A stretch of 27,140 nt of DNA from DATGLE01 sp035294325 (GCA_035294325.1 DATGLE010000095.1:1-27140); one strand, 5' to 3'; counted from the first letter of the stretch, positions 1 through 7,923 are shown. Program-made: numbers and translations. The notes: a model not told the origin generated them from the letters alone.

Positions 1-105
1 GCCGGAGCCGTTCTCGCCGCTGATGGCGGTGGTGCCGCGCCGCAAATTGACGACGATACGGCGGTAGCTTTTGATGTTCTCTAACTCGATACGTGTGATG
101 AGCAT
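1..105 (-). CDS. SbcC/Rad50-like AAA ATPase, N-terminal fragment cut by window edge
   Basis: Read on the minus strand from the ATG at 105, the frame stays open to the window edge and gives 35 residues. It begins MLITRIELENIKSYRR and ends in ISGENGSG, the start of a Walker A P-loop. The pattern 'I..I.L.NI.SY' followed by a P-loop near residue 30 is typical of the N-terminus of SbcC/Rad50/RecF-type ATPases, which act in DNA end processing and repair. The lysine and serine/threonine that complete the P-loop lie outside the window. The gene is divergent from the LacI-family gene. I see no clear ribosome binding site at ideal spacing; a GGGAAGG stretch lies somewhat far upstream. SbcC is the likeliest identity, but another SMC-like ATPase cannot be excluded from 35 residues. 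Confidence 0.7.
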   Translation of the reverse strand, partial: MLITRIELENIKSYRRIVVNLRRGTTAISGENGSG

Positions 106-234
106 GATGCTTGCCAGCCTTCCCTACAAACGCGAAAAAAAATAGAACCCCATTCCGCTATTCTCATCCTGCGGATGAAATGCGGAAATGCTCTCCCTCT
201 TTCAGAGCGTGCTCGCGCCTGCGGCGCTCGCTTT

Positions 235-291
235 ATGGAGAGTGTTGGGTGAAAAATGCGCGCAGCGCATTTTTCACCCAACACTCTCCAT
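235..291. repeat. Long perfect palindrome with AAATGCGC core (copy 1)
   Basis: Arms 235-261 and 265-291 are perfectly complementary over 27 bp, separated by the 3-nt loop GCA. The inner arm ends in AAAAATGCGC. It is followed by a stretch (ACACTCTCCATCCCTT then CGCGGCG) that recurs after the next palindrome, so the two look like related copies. It lies in the 410-bp gap between the divergent ATPase and the LacI-family gene. There is no coding potential beyond the artefactual ORFs that any palindrome produces. Confidence 0.85.
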
Positions 292-320
292 CCCTTACGC
301 GGCGGCGCTCGCCTTCTGAA

Positions 321-366
321 GTGTATGGTGTGGAAAATGCGCTGCGCATTTTTTCACACTATACAC
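321..366. repeat. Imperfect palindrome with AAATGCGC core (copy 2)
   Basis: Arms 321-342 and 344-366 are complementary apart from a few mismatches and a one-base length difference. The centre is GGAAAATGCGC / GCGCATTTTTT. The right flank (ACACTCTCCATCCCTTGCGCGGCG-like) matches the right flank of the palindrome at 235-291 almost base for base. It appears to be an older, partly decayed member of the same family. Confidence 0.7.
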
Positions 367-480
367 TCTCCATCCCTTGCGCGGCGAAGGCGCGCGAACG
401 CTTCTGCCTCCCGATTATAACACGCGAGGGAAGAGTTACCGTAAAGTCCTTGACTTTCGGCTAAGGATATGTTACGTTTG

Positions 481-503
481 TTTAAGACGAACGTTCGCCT
501 AAA
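481..503. promoter_or_regulatory. Putative LacI-family operator
   Basis: The sequence around CGAACGTTCG (488-497) is palindromic, with a central CG step. Symmetry extends outward to TTTAAG on the left and CCTAAA on the right with two mismatched pairs. A roughly 22-bp palindrome centred on CG is the classic LacI/GalR-family operator shape. It ends 12 bp before the ATG of the LacI-family gene, so autoregulation is the natural reading. A possible -35 (TTGACT, 450-455) lies upstream, but its partner -10 (TACGTT, 473-478) is weak. Confidence 0.65.
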
Positions 504-515
504 GGATGGGAAGCA

Positions 516-1598
516 ATGACGCACGTCTCCCTCAAAGACATTGCCGCCGAGGCTGGCGTCAGTTTTCAGACCGTCAGCAAAGTGCTCAAAGGCAAAGGAT
601 CGGTCTCGCCTGAAACCCGCGCCTGGATCCTGGAAGTCGCGGAACGACTGGGCTATGTACCCAACGCGCTGGCACGCAGCCTGGTCAGCCAGCGTACCGC
701 GACCATCGGTATCGTCGCCACCGACTTCAGCGACTACGTGCTCTCGCAATTTGTGGTGGGTGCCGAGCGGGAAGCGCGTCGTCAGGGGCAGTGTGTGATT
801 GTGGGCAGTCTGGACCAGGACGGCTCCGATGCCGAGCGCTATCTACTGCTGCTGATGGAGCGGCGCGTCGATGGCATTCTGCTGGCGGCCCCACAACTGG
901 AGCAGAACACGCGCGTGGGAGGGATGCTGAACGGCCTGCCGGTTGTGAGCCTGCACCACGTCCCCGGGGCAAAACTGCGTACCGTTGGCTCGCACCAGTC
1001 CCAGACAGGCTTTCTGGCGACACAACACCTGCTGGAACTGGGGCACCGCCGCATCGGAACCATTATCGGCAGCCTGGATCGCCGCGTCACGCACAGCCGC
1101 CTGCGTGGCTACCAGCGCGCACTCCAGACGATGGGGGTGGCGTATGACCCCGCGCTGGTTGAGGAGGGACACTGGCTGGTAGAGGGCGGCTATGAAGCCG
1201 CGCAGCGTCTCCTTGATCGTGTCCCCGATATTACCGCTCTTTTCGTGCAGAGCGACACGATGGCGATTGGCGTCCTGAGCGCACTGCACGAGCGTGGACT
1301 ACGCGTTCCCCAGGACTGCGCAGTCGTTGGCTGCGATGACATCCCCATGGCAGCCCATACCATCCCCCCGCTGACCACCATCCACATTCCCGTTTATGAG
1401 ACCGGCGAGGCCGCCGTGCGCCTGCTTCTCGATATTATCGAAAACCGGGCAGCGGAGGAGCCACAGCATATCTCGCCGCCGGTACACCTGGTCAGGCGGG
1501 CATCGAGCGGCGGCAACGAAGAACGTTCGCGCTTGAACTCATCTGCAACCGAGAAGGAGAGTATTTGTGGCGAAGATCAAGATCGACCTGGAGCGTAA
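516..1598 (+). CDS. LacI/GalR-family transcriptional regulator
   Basis: A 360-residue sugar-responsive repressor. The N-terminus (VSLKDIAAEAGVSFQTVSKV, then the hinge region ending NALARSL) is the canonical LacI helix-turn-helix and hinge helix. A periplasmic-binding-protein-like effector domain follows from about residue 62 (TIGIVATDFSDY) to near residue 325, including the conserved TALFVQSDTMAIGVLSAL and CAVVGCDDIPMA segments. The ATG at 516 has an AAGGA-type ribosome binding site at good spacing and sits just after a palindromic operator. The last 32 bases overlap the start of the arabinofuranosidase gene, so the two are probably translationally coupled. The likely effector is arabinose or an arabino-oligosaccharide, inferred from the operon only. 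Confidence 0.93.
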   Translation: MTHVSLKDIAAEAGVSFQTVSKVLKGKGSVSPETRAWILEVAERLGYVPNALARSLVSQRTATIGIVATDFSDYVLSQFVVGAEREARRQGQCVIVGSLDQDGSDAERYLLLLMERRVDGILLAAPQLEQNTRVGGMLNGLPVVSLHHVPGAKLRTVGSHQSQTGFLATQHLLELGHRRIGTIIGSLDRRVTHSRLRGYQRALQTMGVAYDPALVEEGHWLVEGGYEAAQRLLDRVPDITALFVQSDTMAIGVLSALHERGLRVPQDCAVVGCDDIPMAAHTIPPLTTIHIPVYETGEAAVRLLLDIIENRAAEEPQHISPPVHLVRRASSGGNEERSRLNSSATEKESICGEDQDRPGA

Positions 1599-3048
1599 AA
1601 TCGGCGACGTAGATCGCAGGATTTACGGTGCGTTCATCGAGCATCTTGGCCGATGTATTTACGGTGGTATATACGATGAAGGCTCGCCGCTCAGCGATGC
1701 TCACGGCTTCCGCCAGGATGTGATCGAGGCTGTGCGCCCGCTGCGGCTCCCCCTGCTGCGCTGGCCTGGCGGCAACTTCGTCAGTGGCTACCACTGGCTT
1801 GACGGCGTTGGTCCTGTAGAGAAGCGGCCCCGCCGCCTGGAACTGGCCTGGCACGCCGAAGAATCCAATCGCTTCGGCACCGACGAGTTCATGCAATACT
1901 GCCGCGTGCTGGGCACCGAACCGTATCTGTGCGTCAACATGGGCAGCGGCACGATGGACGAAGCGCAGGCATGGGTCGAGTACTGTAACGGCACCGGGAA
2001 TACGTACTGGGCCAACCTGCGGCGCCAGAACGGACATGAGGAGCCGTACAACGTCAAGTACTGGGGACTGGGCAACGAGATGTATGGACGCTGGCAGATA
2101 GGGATGTTGAGCGCCGAGGATTATGTGAAGAGCGCGCGCGAATTCGCCAAAGTGATGAAGTGGACGGATCCGAACATCCAGCTTGTGAGCTGCGGCCAGA
2201 ATGGCTGGTCCGACTGGGATCGCATTGTATTGGAGGGGCTGGCCCAGTACGTCGATTATCACAGCATCCATATCTATACAGGCAGCGATGACTACTACAG
2301 CAACGTCCTGGTAGTGCATCAGGCAGAGCGCGCGCTGCGCAGTTGCCAGGCCATGATCGATCTTGTTCGTTACAACCAGCGCATCAGCCATCCCATCTAT
2401 GTCGCCTACGATGAGTGGAACGTCTGGTTCCGCGAACGCGATGGCAGTGCCGGCCTGGAGGAGCGTTATACGCTGGCGGATGCGCTCGCCGTGGCAACCT
2501 ATCTCAATATTTTTATTCGTCACTGCCGTACCGTGAAGATCGCCAACCTGGCCCAGCTCGTAAACGTTATTGCTCCGATCTTCACGAACAAGGAGGGACT
2601 TTTCCTCCAGACCATCTATCATCCGCTGCGCCTGTACAGCGAATATATGCAGGGGACAGCGCTGGATGTCTACGTTGATTGCGACAGCTACGCACTGCGT
2701 CCCGAAGACGAAACCTCGCAGTGGCCCTATCGCGTGGCCGACATGGGGCCGTTCAAGCTGCTCGATGTCGCGGCAACGTGCGATACAGCCGGACATACGC
2801 TGACGATTGCGGTGGTCAACCGTGACCGCGAGCGCGCGCATACCGCGAGCATTCAACTGGCGGACGCGGCAACCATCTCTGATATCGTGGCCTATGAAGT
2901 CAACGGCGCTCATCCCGATATCAGCAATTCCTTTGAGCAACCGAACACAGTCGCAATTCAGGAGCGGCGTCTGACAGAGGAAGGGCAGAGCGTCAGCTAT
3001 ACCTTCCCGGCGCATTCGCTTACTCTGCTGCGGCTGCACGTCTCGTAG
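1567..3048 (+). CDS. abfA: GH51 alpha-L-arabinofuranosidase
   Basis: A 493-residue glycoside hydrolase of family 51 that releases terminal L-arabinofuranose from arabinan or arabinoxylan oligosaccharides. It has no signal peptide, so it should act in the cytoplasm on imported oligosaccharides. The acid/base glutamate is E171 in GLGNEMYG and the nucleophile is E283 in YDEWNVWF, at the spacing normal for GH51. RWPGGNFVSGYHW near residue 65 is also a family signature. The C-terminal part (about 385-493) matches the beta-sandwich domain. Length is typical. The start is GTG, with GAAGGAGAG upstream inside the end of the LacI-family gene. Neighbouring solute-binding protein and permeases fit arabino-oligosaccharide uptake, as in the abfA/araNPQ arrangement of Bacillus. 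Confidence 0.95.
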   Translation: MAKIKIDLERKIGDVDRRIYGAFIEHLGRCIYGGIYDEGSPLSDAHGFRQDVIEAVRPLRLPLLRWPGGNFVSGYHWLDGVGPVEKRPRRLELAWHAEESNRFGTDEFMQYCRVLGTEPYLCVNMGSGTMDEAQAWVEYCNGTGNTYWANLRRQNGHEEPYNVKYWGLGNEMYGRWQIGMLSAEDYVKSAREFAKVMKWTDPNIQLVSCGQNGWSDWDRIVLEGLAQYVDYHSIHIYTGSDDYYSNVLVVHQAERALRSCQAMIDLVRYNQRISHPIYVAYDEWNVWFRERDGSAGLEERYTLADALAVATYLNIFIRHCRTVKIANLAQLVNVIAPIFTNKEGLFLQTIYHPLRLYSEYMQGTALDVYVDCDSYALRPEDETSQWPYRVADMGPFKLLDVAATCDTAGHTLTIAVVNRDRERAHTASIQLADAATISDIVAYEVNGAHPDISNSFEQPNTVAIQERRLTEEGQSVSYTFPAHSLTLLRLHVS

Positions 3049-3068
3049 GCGATACGTGTGGCAGGTCG

Positions 3069-3138
3069 GGCCGCTACCGGCATCCATATGACCGCATAAG
3101 CTGAGGAGCGGCGATGAGTATGAGATGCCGGTGGGGCC
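3069..3138 (+). promoter_or_regulatory. Large-loop inverted repeat between abfA and transporter genes
   Basis: The left arm (3069-3084) and right arm (3124-3138) pair through ACCGGCATC/GATGCCGGT, with outer GGCC pairing interrupted by a small mismatch. The loop is 39 nt. No T-run follows, so it does not look like a classical terminator. It may protect the upstream message or set different levels for the enzyme and the transporter. It occupies most of the 171-bp gap. The gene after it has a strong AGGAGG ribosome binding site. Confidence 0.45.
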
Positions 3139-3219
3139 TGGCGGAGAGATATCCTGGCAACGGTTTACGTAGGCAATAGTTTTTACCGGATCATTCATGT
3201 TAAGAGGAGGATATCCCAT

Positions 3220-4599
3220 ATGATCCCTGAAAAGCATGGAGCGCTGGAGGAGCTGGCCGCGAAGATGCGCGCCGGACGCATCTCGCGCCGCGCCTTCCTG
3301 GAGCGCAGTGTCGCTCTGGGCCTGAGCAGCAGCGCAGCGCTGACACTACTTGAGGCTTGCGCCAGCGGCGGTCCCAGCGCCAGCGGAATTCCGACGGGCA
3401 CACACCTTGTATACTGGAACCTCTTCGGCGGCGGCGATGGTGTGCGTATGGTCCAGATGCAGGACGACTTCCAGAAAGCTCACCCGGAAATTAACCTTGA
3501 AGCGATCACACTGGCCTGGGGCGAGCCATACTACACGAAGCTGGCGATGGCCGCCGCCGGTGGTCGCCCGCCCGATGTGGCTATTTCGCACATGACGCGT
3601 ATGCCTCCCTTTGCGCAGGGCGACCTGCTCGATCCCTTCGATCTCAACGCACTGGCGAAGTACGACATTACCGCGAGCGACTTCCTTGCTCCGATCTGGC
3701 AGAGAGGACATATCAACGGCCAGCTCTACGCCGTCCCGCTGGATACGCACCCCTTCGTCATGTACTACAACACCGAGATCGCTAAGAAGGCGGGCCTGCT
3801 CGATGCCAGCGGCAACCTGCTGCCTATCAATGGTCCCGATGCGTTCATCAATGCGCTCAAAAAGGCGCAGCAGGTCACGGGAGGCTATGGGCTGGCCTTC
3901 GCGATCAACGGCGATGTCACCAACTGGCGCGTCTTCTACAGCCTCTACAGCCAGTTAGGCGGCCAGGTGCTCTCGCCCGATGGGAAACAACTGGTGATCG
4001 ACGATAACAAAGCGTTGCAGGCACTGTCATTTATGGATGACCTCACGCAAAAGAGCAAGGTTGCTCCGGCCACCATCGACTACGGCGGCGCGATTGCGCT
4101 TTTCGCCAGCGGCAAGTGCGGCTTCTTCTGGCAGGGCGAATGGGAAGTAACCACCTTCCAGACCGCCAACACGCCTTTCAATATGGTGCCCTTCCCCAAT
4201 ATCTTCGGCGGCGGTCAGTGCCAGGCGGATTCGCACACCTTCGTGCTGCCGCGCCAGGCTTCGGTAGACCCGGCGCGCCGCGAGGCGTCGTATCTGTTCA
4301 TCAGTTCGCTGCTCAAGGATAGCTTCGTCTGGGCGCACGGCGGCCATATTCCTGCCTATCTTCCCATCGCGACCAGCCAGGAATACAAGAATCTGAAGCC
4401 GCAATCCAACTACGCGGGCGTAGCCGCGAACGTCGTGGTCGATCCCACAGCCTGGTTCAGTGGATCCGGCTCCGAGTTCGAGTCGGTGGTAAGCGCACCC
4501 ATCCAGGCATCGTTCCAGGGACAGCTCACGCCGCAGCAGGCCCTTGCGCAGCTCAAGGCGTCCGTCCAGAAACTACTTAATACGCCCTCACCAGTGTAA
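3220..4599 (+). CDS. ABC sugar transporter solute-binding lipoprotein (family 1)
   Basis: A 459-residue extracellular substrate-binding protein of the MalE/UgpB-like family 1. The N-terminus contains a twin-arginine motif (SRRAFLERS, R23-R24), a hydrophobic stretch, and a lipobox-like LLEAC with the candidate lipidated cysteine at C47. It therefore looks like a Tat-exported, membrane-anchored lipoprotein. The mature part starts with the family pattern LVYWNLFGGGDG and continues with KAHPEINLEAITLAWGEPYYTKL and PPDVAISHMTRMPPFA. The ATG at 3220 follows AGGAGG at good spacing. With the two permeases downstream and the arabinofuranosidase upstream it probably captures arabino-oligosaccharides; the specificity is inferred from context. 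Confidence 0.93.
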   Translation: MIPEKHGALEELAAKMRAGRISRRAFLERSVALGLSSSAALTLLEACASGGPSASGIPTGTHLVYWNLFGGGDGVRMVQMQDDFQKAHPEINLEAITLAWGEPYYTKLAMAAAGGRPPDVAISHMTRMPPFAQGDLLDPFDLNALAKYDITASDFLAPIWQRGHINGQLYAVPLDTHPFVMYYNTEIAKKAGLLDASGNLLPINGPDAFINALKKAQQVTGGYGLAFAINGDVTNWRVFYSLYSQLGGQVLSPDGKQLVIDDNKALQALSFMDDLTQKSKVAPATIDYGGAIALFASGKCGFFWQGEWEVTTFQTANTPFNMVPFPNIFGGGQCQADSHTFVLPRQASVDPARREASYLFISSLLKDSFVWAHGGHIPAYLPIATSQEYKNLKPQSNYAGVAANVVVDPTAWFSGSGSEFESVVSAPIQASFQGQLTPQQALAQLKASVQKLLNTPSPV

Positions 4600-4651
4600 A
4601 GACAGGCATGCCTGACTGAACGACACTGTAGACAATGAGAGAGGAGCTACT

Positions 4652-5611
4652 ATGTCCGATATCTCTATTCAAGAGCAGGCAGCGAAGGCAAAGGCACAAA
4701 CCGGCGACGTGCTCGCCAGGACGCGCGCCAACCGCTGGCGCGTCGATCTGGCCGGCTATGGCTTCTTGCTGCCCTTCCTGATCGCTTACGCCCTTTTCCT
4801 GATATGGCCCGCCATCCTCATGTTGCGCATGAGCTTCTTCAACTGGAGCCTGGATGGACATGGCACAACTGACTTCCTCGGCCTGGCGAACTATGGGGAG
4901 GTGCTCAGCGATCCCAGCTTCTGGCAGGCACTCTGGAACACTATCGTGTTTACCGTTATCAGCACGCCGGCGCTGGTCATTATCTCCTTTATCCTGGCCC
5001 TGCTGGTCAACCGTGCAATTCCCGCAAAGGGCGTGTTCCGCACGATCTTCTTCGCGCCTTTCATCATTCCCGTATCCGTAGTGACGATCATCTGGAGCTG
5101 GCTCTACGAGCCTGGCTTCGGCCTGATTAATGGTACGCTGGCCGAAATTGGCATCCAGAATGGCCCCAACTGGCTCACGCAACCTGGCCTGGCGATGATT
5201 GCCATCGTAATTCTCACGGTCTGGTGGACCGTTGGCTTCAACTTCGTGCTCTACCTCTCCGGCATGCAGCAGATATCGCGCGACCTCTACGACGCGGCTT
5301 CCATTGATGGCGCGGGCGGTTGGGCGCGCACACGCTGGATCACAATCCCGCTGCTGGGGAGAATCACGCTCATGATTGTCATATTGCAGATTATCGCCTC
5401 GCTGCAAGTCTTCGGCCAGATCTATCTGCTGACCGCCGGAGGCCCCAACTTCTCGACGCGCCCGGTGATCCAGTACATCTATGAGTCGGGCTTCTCGACG
5501 TTCCGCGTAGGCTTCGCGTCGGCCATGTCTTTCATCTTCTTTATACTGGTCGCGGTCATCTCGGCTGTGTGGTTTAGCATACTACAACGCCAGCAAAGGG
5601 GGAATAACTGA
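4652..5611 (+). CDS. ABC sugar transporter permease (MalF/UgpA-like)
   Basis: A 319-residue inner-membrane permease with about six hydrophobic segments. The first is GFLLPFLIAYALFLIWPAIL, near residues 34-53. The cytoplasmic EAA loop that contacts the ATPase is visible as DLYDAASIDGAGGW followed by RWITIPLL. This is the MalF/UgpA half of a carbohydrate uptake type 1 transporter, and its N-terminus before the first membrane segment is hydrophilic. Its stop codon overlaps the ATG of the second permease by one base (TGATG), showing tight operon coupling. It pairs with the downstream MalG-like permease and the upstream binding protein. Confidence 0.94.
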   Translation: MSDISIQEQAAKAKAQTGDVLARTRANRWRVDLAGYGFLLPFLIAYALFLIWPAILMLRMSFFNWSLDGHGTTDFLGLANYGEVLSDPSFWQALWNTIVFTVISTPALVIISFILALLVNRAIPAKGVFRTIFFAPFIIPVSVVTIIWSWLYEPGFGLINGTLAEIGIQNGPNWLTQPGLAMIAIVILTVWWTVGFNFVLYLSGMQQISRDLYDAASIDGAGGWARTRWITIPLLGRITLMIVILQIIASLQVFGQIYLLTAGGPNFSTRPVIQYIYESGFSTFRVGFASAMSFIFFILVAVISAVWFSILQRQQRGNN

Positions 5612-6498
5612 TGGCAACATATAGCGTAGGACAGGCCCGGCGGGCACGAGCCGCGCGTATACGATCTAACAGGCCGCTCAGGGACAGGCTGGCAAATACC
5701 GGTGCCTTTATCCTGCTGATAATCCTGGCGATCATCTGGATCATACCGCTGCTGTGGACCATCGACACGGCGTTCAAGCCGGAGGGTGAGACCACCATTG
5801 TCCCGCTCACCTGGTTCTCGGCTCACTTCAACGTGGACGCCTTCGTCAAAACCATCAACTCTACCAGCCTGCCGACCTGGTACTTCAACAGCTTTATAAC
5901 ATCGGCGATCATCACTATCCTGACGGTGATCCTCTCCAGCATGGCTGCCTTCGCGCTGTCGCGCGTGCCCTTCCGGGGGCGCGGAATCCTCTTCTGGATC
6001 ATCCTGGCGGGAATTATGATCCCCGGCACGGTGCTGATCGTGCCGCTCTTCACAGAGATGCAGTCGTTCGGACTGGTAGATACATGGTGGGGCATCATCC
6101 TGCCGCAGATCGCCTCGCCCATCGCGGTCTTCATCTTCAAACAGTTCTTCGACGGCATTCCGCATGAACTGGAAGAGGCCGCGATCATGGATGGAGCGAG
6201 CCGCTGGCGCGTCTACTGGCAGATCTGGATGCCACTCTCGCGCGCGGCTATCGCTGCTGTGGCGATCTTCACCTTTGTGATTTCGTGGAACAACTTTATC
6301 TGGCCCTTCATCGTCATCACCGGCAACGATATGATGACGATCCCCGTGGGCCTGGCGACAGTACAGACCTCCTACGGTATACGCTACGCACAGATCATGG
6401 CTTCCGCTATCCTCGCGTGCCTGCCTGTGTTGATCGTATTCATCTTCTTCCAGCGCCAGATTGTGCAGGGTATTGCCGGCACTGGCTTGAAGGAATAA
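5611..6498 (+). CDS. ABC sugar transporter permease (MalG/UgpE-like)
   Basis: A 295-residue inner-membrane permease, the second half of the same transporter. The first membrane helix is AFILLIILAIIWIIPLLWTI, around residues 31-50. The EAA loop reads ELEEAAIMDGASRW followed by VYWQIWMPLSRAA. Length and motif position fit the MalG/UgpE family. It is translationally coupled to the upstream permease by the one-base TGATG overlap and is the last gene of the operon, followed at once by a strong hairpin. No ATP-binding gene is present in the operon. Family 1 oligosaccharide systems often use a shared MsmX/MsmK-type ATPase encoded elsewhere, which is the likely explanation here. Confidence 0.94.
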   Translation: MATYSVGQARRARAARIRSNRPLRDRLANTGAFILLIILAIIWIIPLLWTIDTAFKPEGETTIVPLTWFSAHFNVDAFVKTINSTSLPTWYFNSFITSAIITILTVILSSMAAFALSRVPFRGRGILFWIILAGIMIPGTVLIVPLFTEMQSFGLVDTWWGIILPQIASPIAVFIFKQFFDGIPHELEEAAIMDGASRWRVYWQIWMPLSRAAIAAVAIFTFVISWNNFIWPFIVITGNDMMTIPVGLATVQTSYGIRYAQIMASAILACLPVLIVFIFFQRQIVQGIAGTGLKE

Positions 6499-6501
6499 CA
6501 A

Positions 6502-6552
6502 TTTCAGCAGTGCATTCCAGTGGGCGCAACTCACCGGAATGCACTGCTGAAA
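6502..6552 (+). terminator. Strong stem-loop after the arabino-oligosaccharide operon
   Basis: Arms 6502-6518 and 6536-6552 are perfectly complementary over 17 bp around a 17-nt loop, four bases after the stop codon of the last permease. The right arm is followed by A-rich rather than T-rich sequence. The left arm begins with TTT, so the hairpin may be a bidirectional or non-canonical terminator, or an mRNA-end stabiliser. Confidence 0.6.
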
Positions 6553-6558
6553 AACTCA

Positions 6559-6587
6559 TTGACAAAGGCCCGGTTTCAATTTATGCT
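6559..6587 (+). promoter_or_regulatory. Sigma70-type promoter for the SGNH hydrolase
   Basis: A perfect -35 hexamer TTGACA (6559-6564) is followed 17 bp later by TATGCT (6582-6587). It starts only a few bases after the terminator hairpin and 45 bp before the hydrolase ATG, so the hydrolase is probably its own transcription unit. Confidence 0.6.
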
Positions 6588-6631
6588 ATTCTCAGCAGTT
6601 CGTCCTTTCGCCTGAGAAAGAGCGCGCATTA

Positions 6632-7411
6632 ATGAAATCGCACCGCCATCGCATCCACCTGGTGATCGTCCTTCTCGTGGTCATGTCCGTGATATTCAGC
6701 ACATTCGTTGTTGTCGATCTGCTCACTCACCCTGAGACGGCGGTAGCGCATCACAAAATGGTCTCCGGCGTGATCAGGATCATGCCCCTCGGCGATTCCA
6801 TTACGGCAGGCGTCGGCTCCTCCTACCGGGGAGGATATCGCGTCGCGCTGTGGAACGATTGTATGGCCGACCATTATCACGTCATCTTTGTCGGCTCGCA
6901 ATACGATGGCCCCGCCAGTCTGCCAGACAGGAATAACGAAGGGCATCCAGGCTGGCGCATCGACCAGATCTCCGCGCATGTCGTCGCCTGGCTCCAGACC
7001 TATCAGCCACAGATCGTCCTGCTGCATATCGGTAGTAACGATATCATCCAGCACTACAACCTCAGCAGTGCGCCGGACAGGCTGCACTACCTGCTCGAAC
7101 AGATTACCGCCACGCTGCCCAACGCCACGGTGATCGTCGCGCAGATCACGCCCCTGGGCAATCCGCTGCGTAATGCCGGGGTCATCGCCTATAATCGCGC
7201 CATCCCGCGCATCGTCGAAGAGATGGAGGCGCAGGGTAAGCACATCGAATATGTCGATATGTACGACGCGGTGCCTGTAAGCGACCTGGTGGACGGCATC
7301 CATCCCGACAATGCCGGCTACGCGCTCATGGCCGGCGTCTGGTTCCGCGCGTTACAGCCCATCATCGCCCACTGGCCTCCGGGGACCACCACAACACCAC
7401 GGCAATTTTAA
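6632..7411 (+). CDS. Secreted or membrane-anchored SGNH/GDSL hydrolase
   Basis: A 259-residue SGNH-family hydrolase, probably an esterase. The N-terminus is basic (KSHRHR), then has a hydrophobic segment at about residues 8-28 and an AVA-type cleavage site near residues 36-40, consistent with export. Block I is GDSIT (nucleophile S56 in G54-D55-S56). The block III asparagine is N136 in GSND. Block V is DGIHPDNAGY, with D221 and H224 completing the triad. This arrangement resembles family CE2/CE3-like carbohydrate esterases and lysophospholipase-type hydrolases. Placement next to the arabinofuranosidase operon suggests de-esterification of plant cell-wall polysaccharide, but that is inference. 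Confidence 0.88.
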   Translation: MKSHRHRIHLVIVLLVVMSVIFSTFVVVDLLTHPETAVAHHKMVSGVIRIMPLGDSITAGVGSSYRGGYRVALWNDCMADHYHVIFVGSQYDGPASLPDRNNEGHPGWRIDQISAHVVAWLQTYQPQIVLLHIGSNDIIQHYNLSSAPDRLHYLLEQITATLPNATVIVAQITPLGNPLRNAGVIAYNRAIPRIVEEMEAQGKHIEYVDMYDAVPVSDLVDGIHPDNAGYALMAGVWFRALQPIIAHWPPGTTTTPRQF

Positions 7412-7461
7412 AGTAACAGGACCTATCCGCGCGTATCAGTGCATAGCGGCGGAGCGCGGAC

Positions 7462-7490
7462 TTGCGTTCCGCTGCGCCTAAAGGTATAAT
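7462..7490 (+). promoter_or_regulatory. Sigma70-type promoter for the zinc-ribbon protein gene
   Basis: TTGCGT (7462-7467) and a consensus TATAAT (7485-7490) are separated by 17 bp. The -10 ends about 49 bp before the proposed TTG start. Confidence 0.6.
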
Positions 7491-7538
7491 TAGTGAAGTG
7501 TCATCCCTGGTATAGCTAGAATTCCTGGAGATTGTGCC

Positions 7539-7907
7539 TTGAGCAGTCATTATACACCGGGTCCAGGCAACGGAGCATCGAGCAATAGCAATTCATTCGC
7601 AAGTCGTCGAGAAGCTCATGCCAGCAATATGACCGGAGCGCTGCCGGCATTGGATACTACAGGGGTAGAGCGGGGATACAGCGGCGCATACGACTTTGAG
7701 GAGATGATTCAGTCCCTACATGAACTTTTCGAGCGGGACCGGCAGATAGCCAGCCAGCCGGATGCTACACGCTGCGGCATCTGCTACCTGCATTTTCCGG
7801 TGAGCGAGTTGCGCTATCGGGATGAGGGGTTTTACGTATGCCAGGGTTGTGAGCGCGCTCTTGGCAATCAGCGCCTGCCGATGATCAGGGTTCAACAAAA
7901 ACTGTAA
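7539..7907 (+). CDS. Small zinc-ribbon protein of unknown function
   Basis: A 122-residue protein with a low-complexity, Ser/Asn/Gly-rich N-terminus (about residues 1-50) and a short acidic helical segment (YDFEEMIQSLHELFERDRQ). Its C-terminal zinc ribbon has C79-x2-C82 (CGIC) and C101-x2-C104 (CQGC) as the four likely metal ligands. The start is TTG, with a CTGGAG ribosome binding site about nine bases upstream and a good promoter before that. I do not recognise the family. The treble-clef or rubredoxin-like spacing would suit a small nucleic-acid- or protein-binding adaptor. It stands alone between the SGNH hydrolase and a convergent def gene, with a long palindrome in the gap. Confidence 0.7.
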   Translation: MSSHYTPGPGNGASSNSNSFASRREAHASNMTGALPALDTTGVERGYSGAYDFEEMIQSLHELFERDRQIASQPDATRCGICYLHFPVSELRYRDEGFYVCQGCERALGNQRLPMIRVQQKL

Positions 7908-7923
7908 TCTGGTCTGGTTTCAA

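Noticed and set aside
111..464. 117-codon plus-strand frame before the LacI-family gene
   Set aside because: It runs through two palindromes, has no good ribosome binding site and no domain. Similar frames appear on the other strand because of the palindromes.
1492..3237. 581-codon open frame on the minus strand opposite abfA
   Set aside because: It is exactly antisense to a well-supported GH51 gene with catalytic residues in place. The translation has no recognisable domain, and long antisense frames are common in GC-rich DNA.
5479..6534. 351-codon minus-strand frame opposite the second permease
   Set aside because: The translation is dominated by Asp, Arg, Glu and His, the usual product of reading a membrane-protein gene backwards. 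The plus-strand gene has clear helices and an EAA motif.
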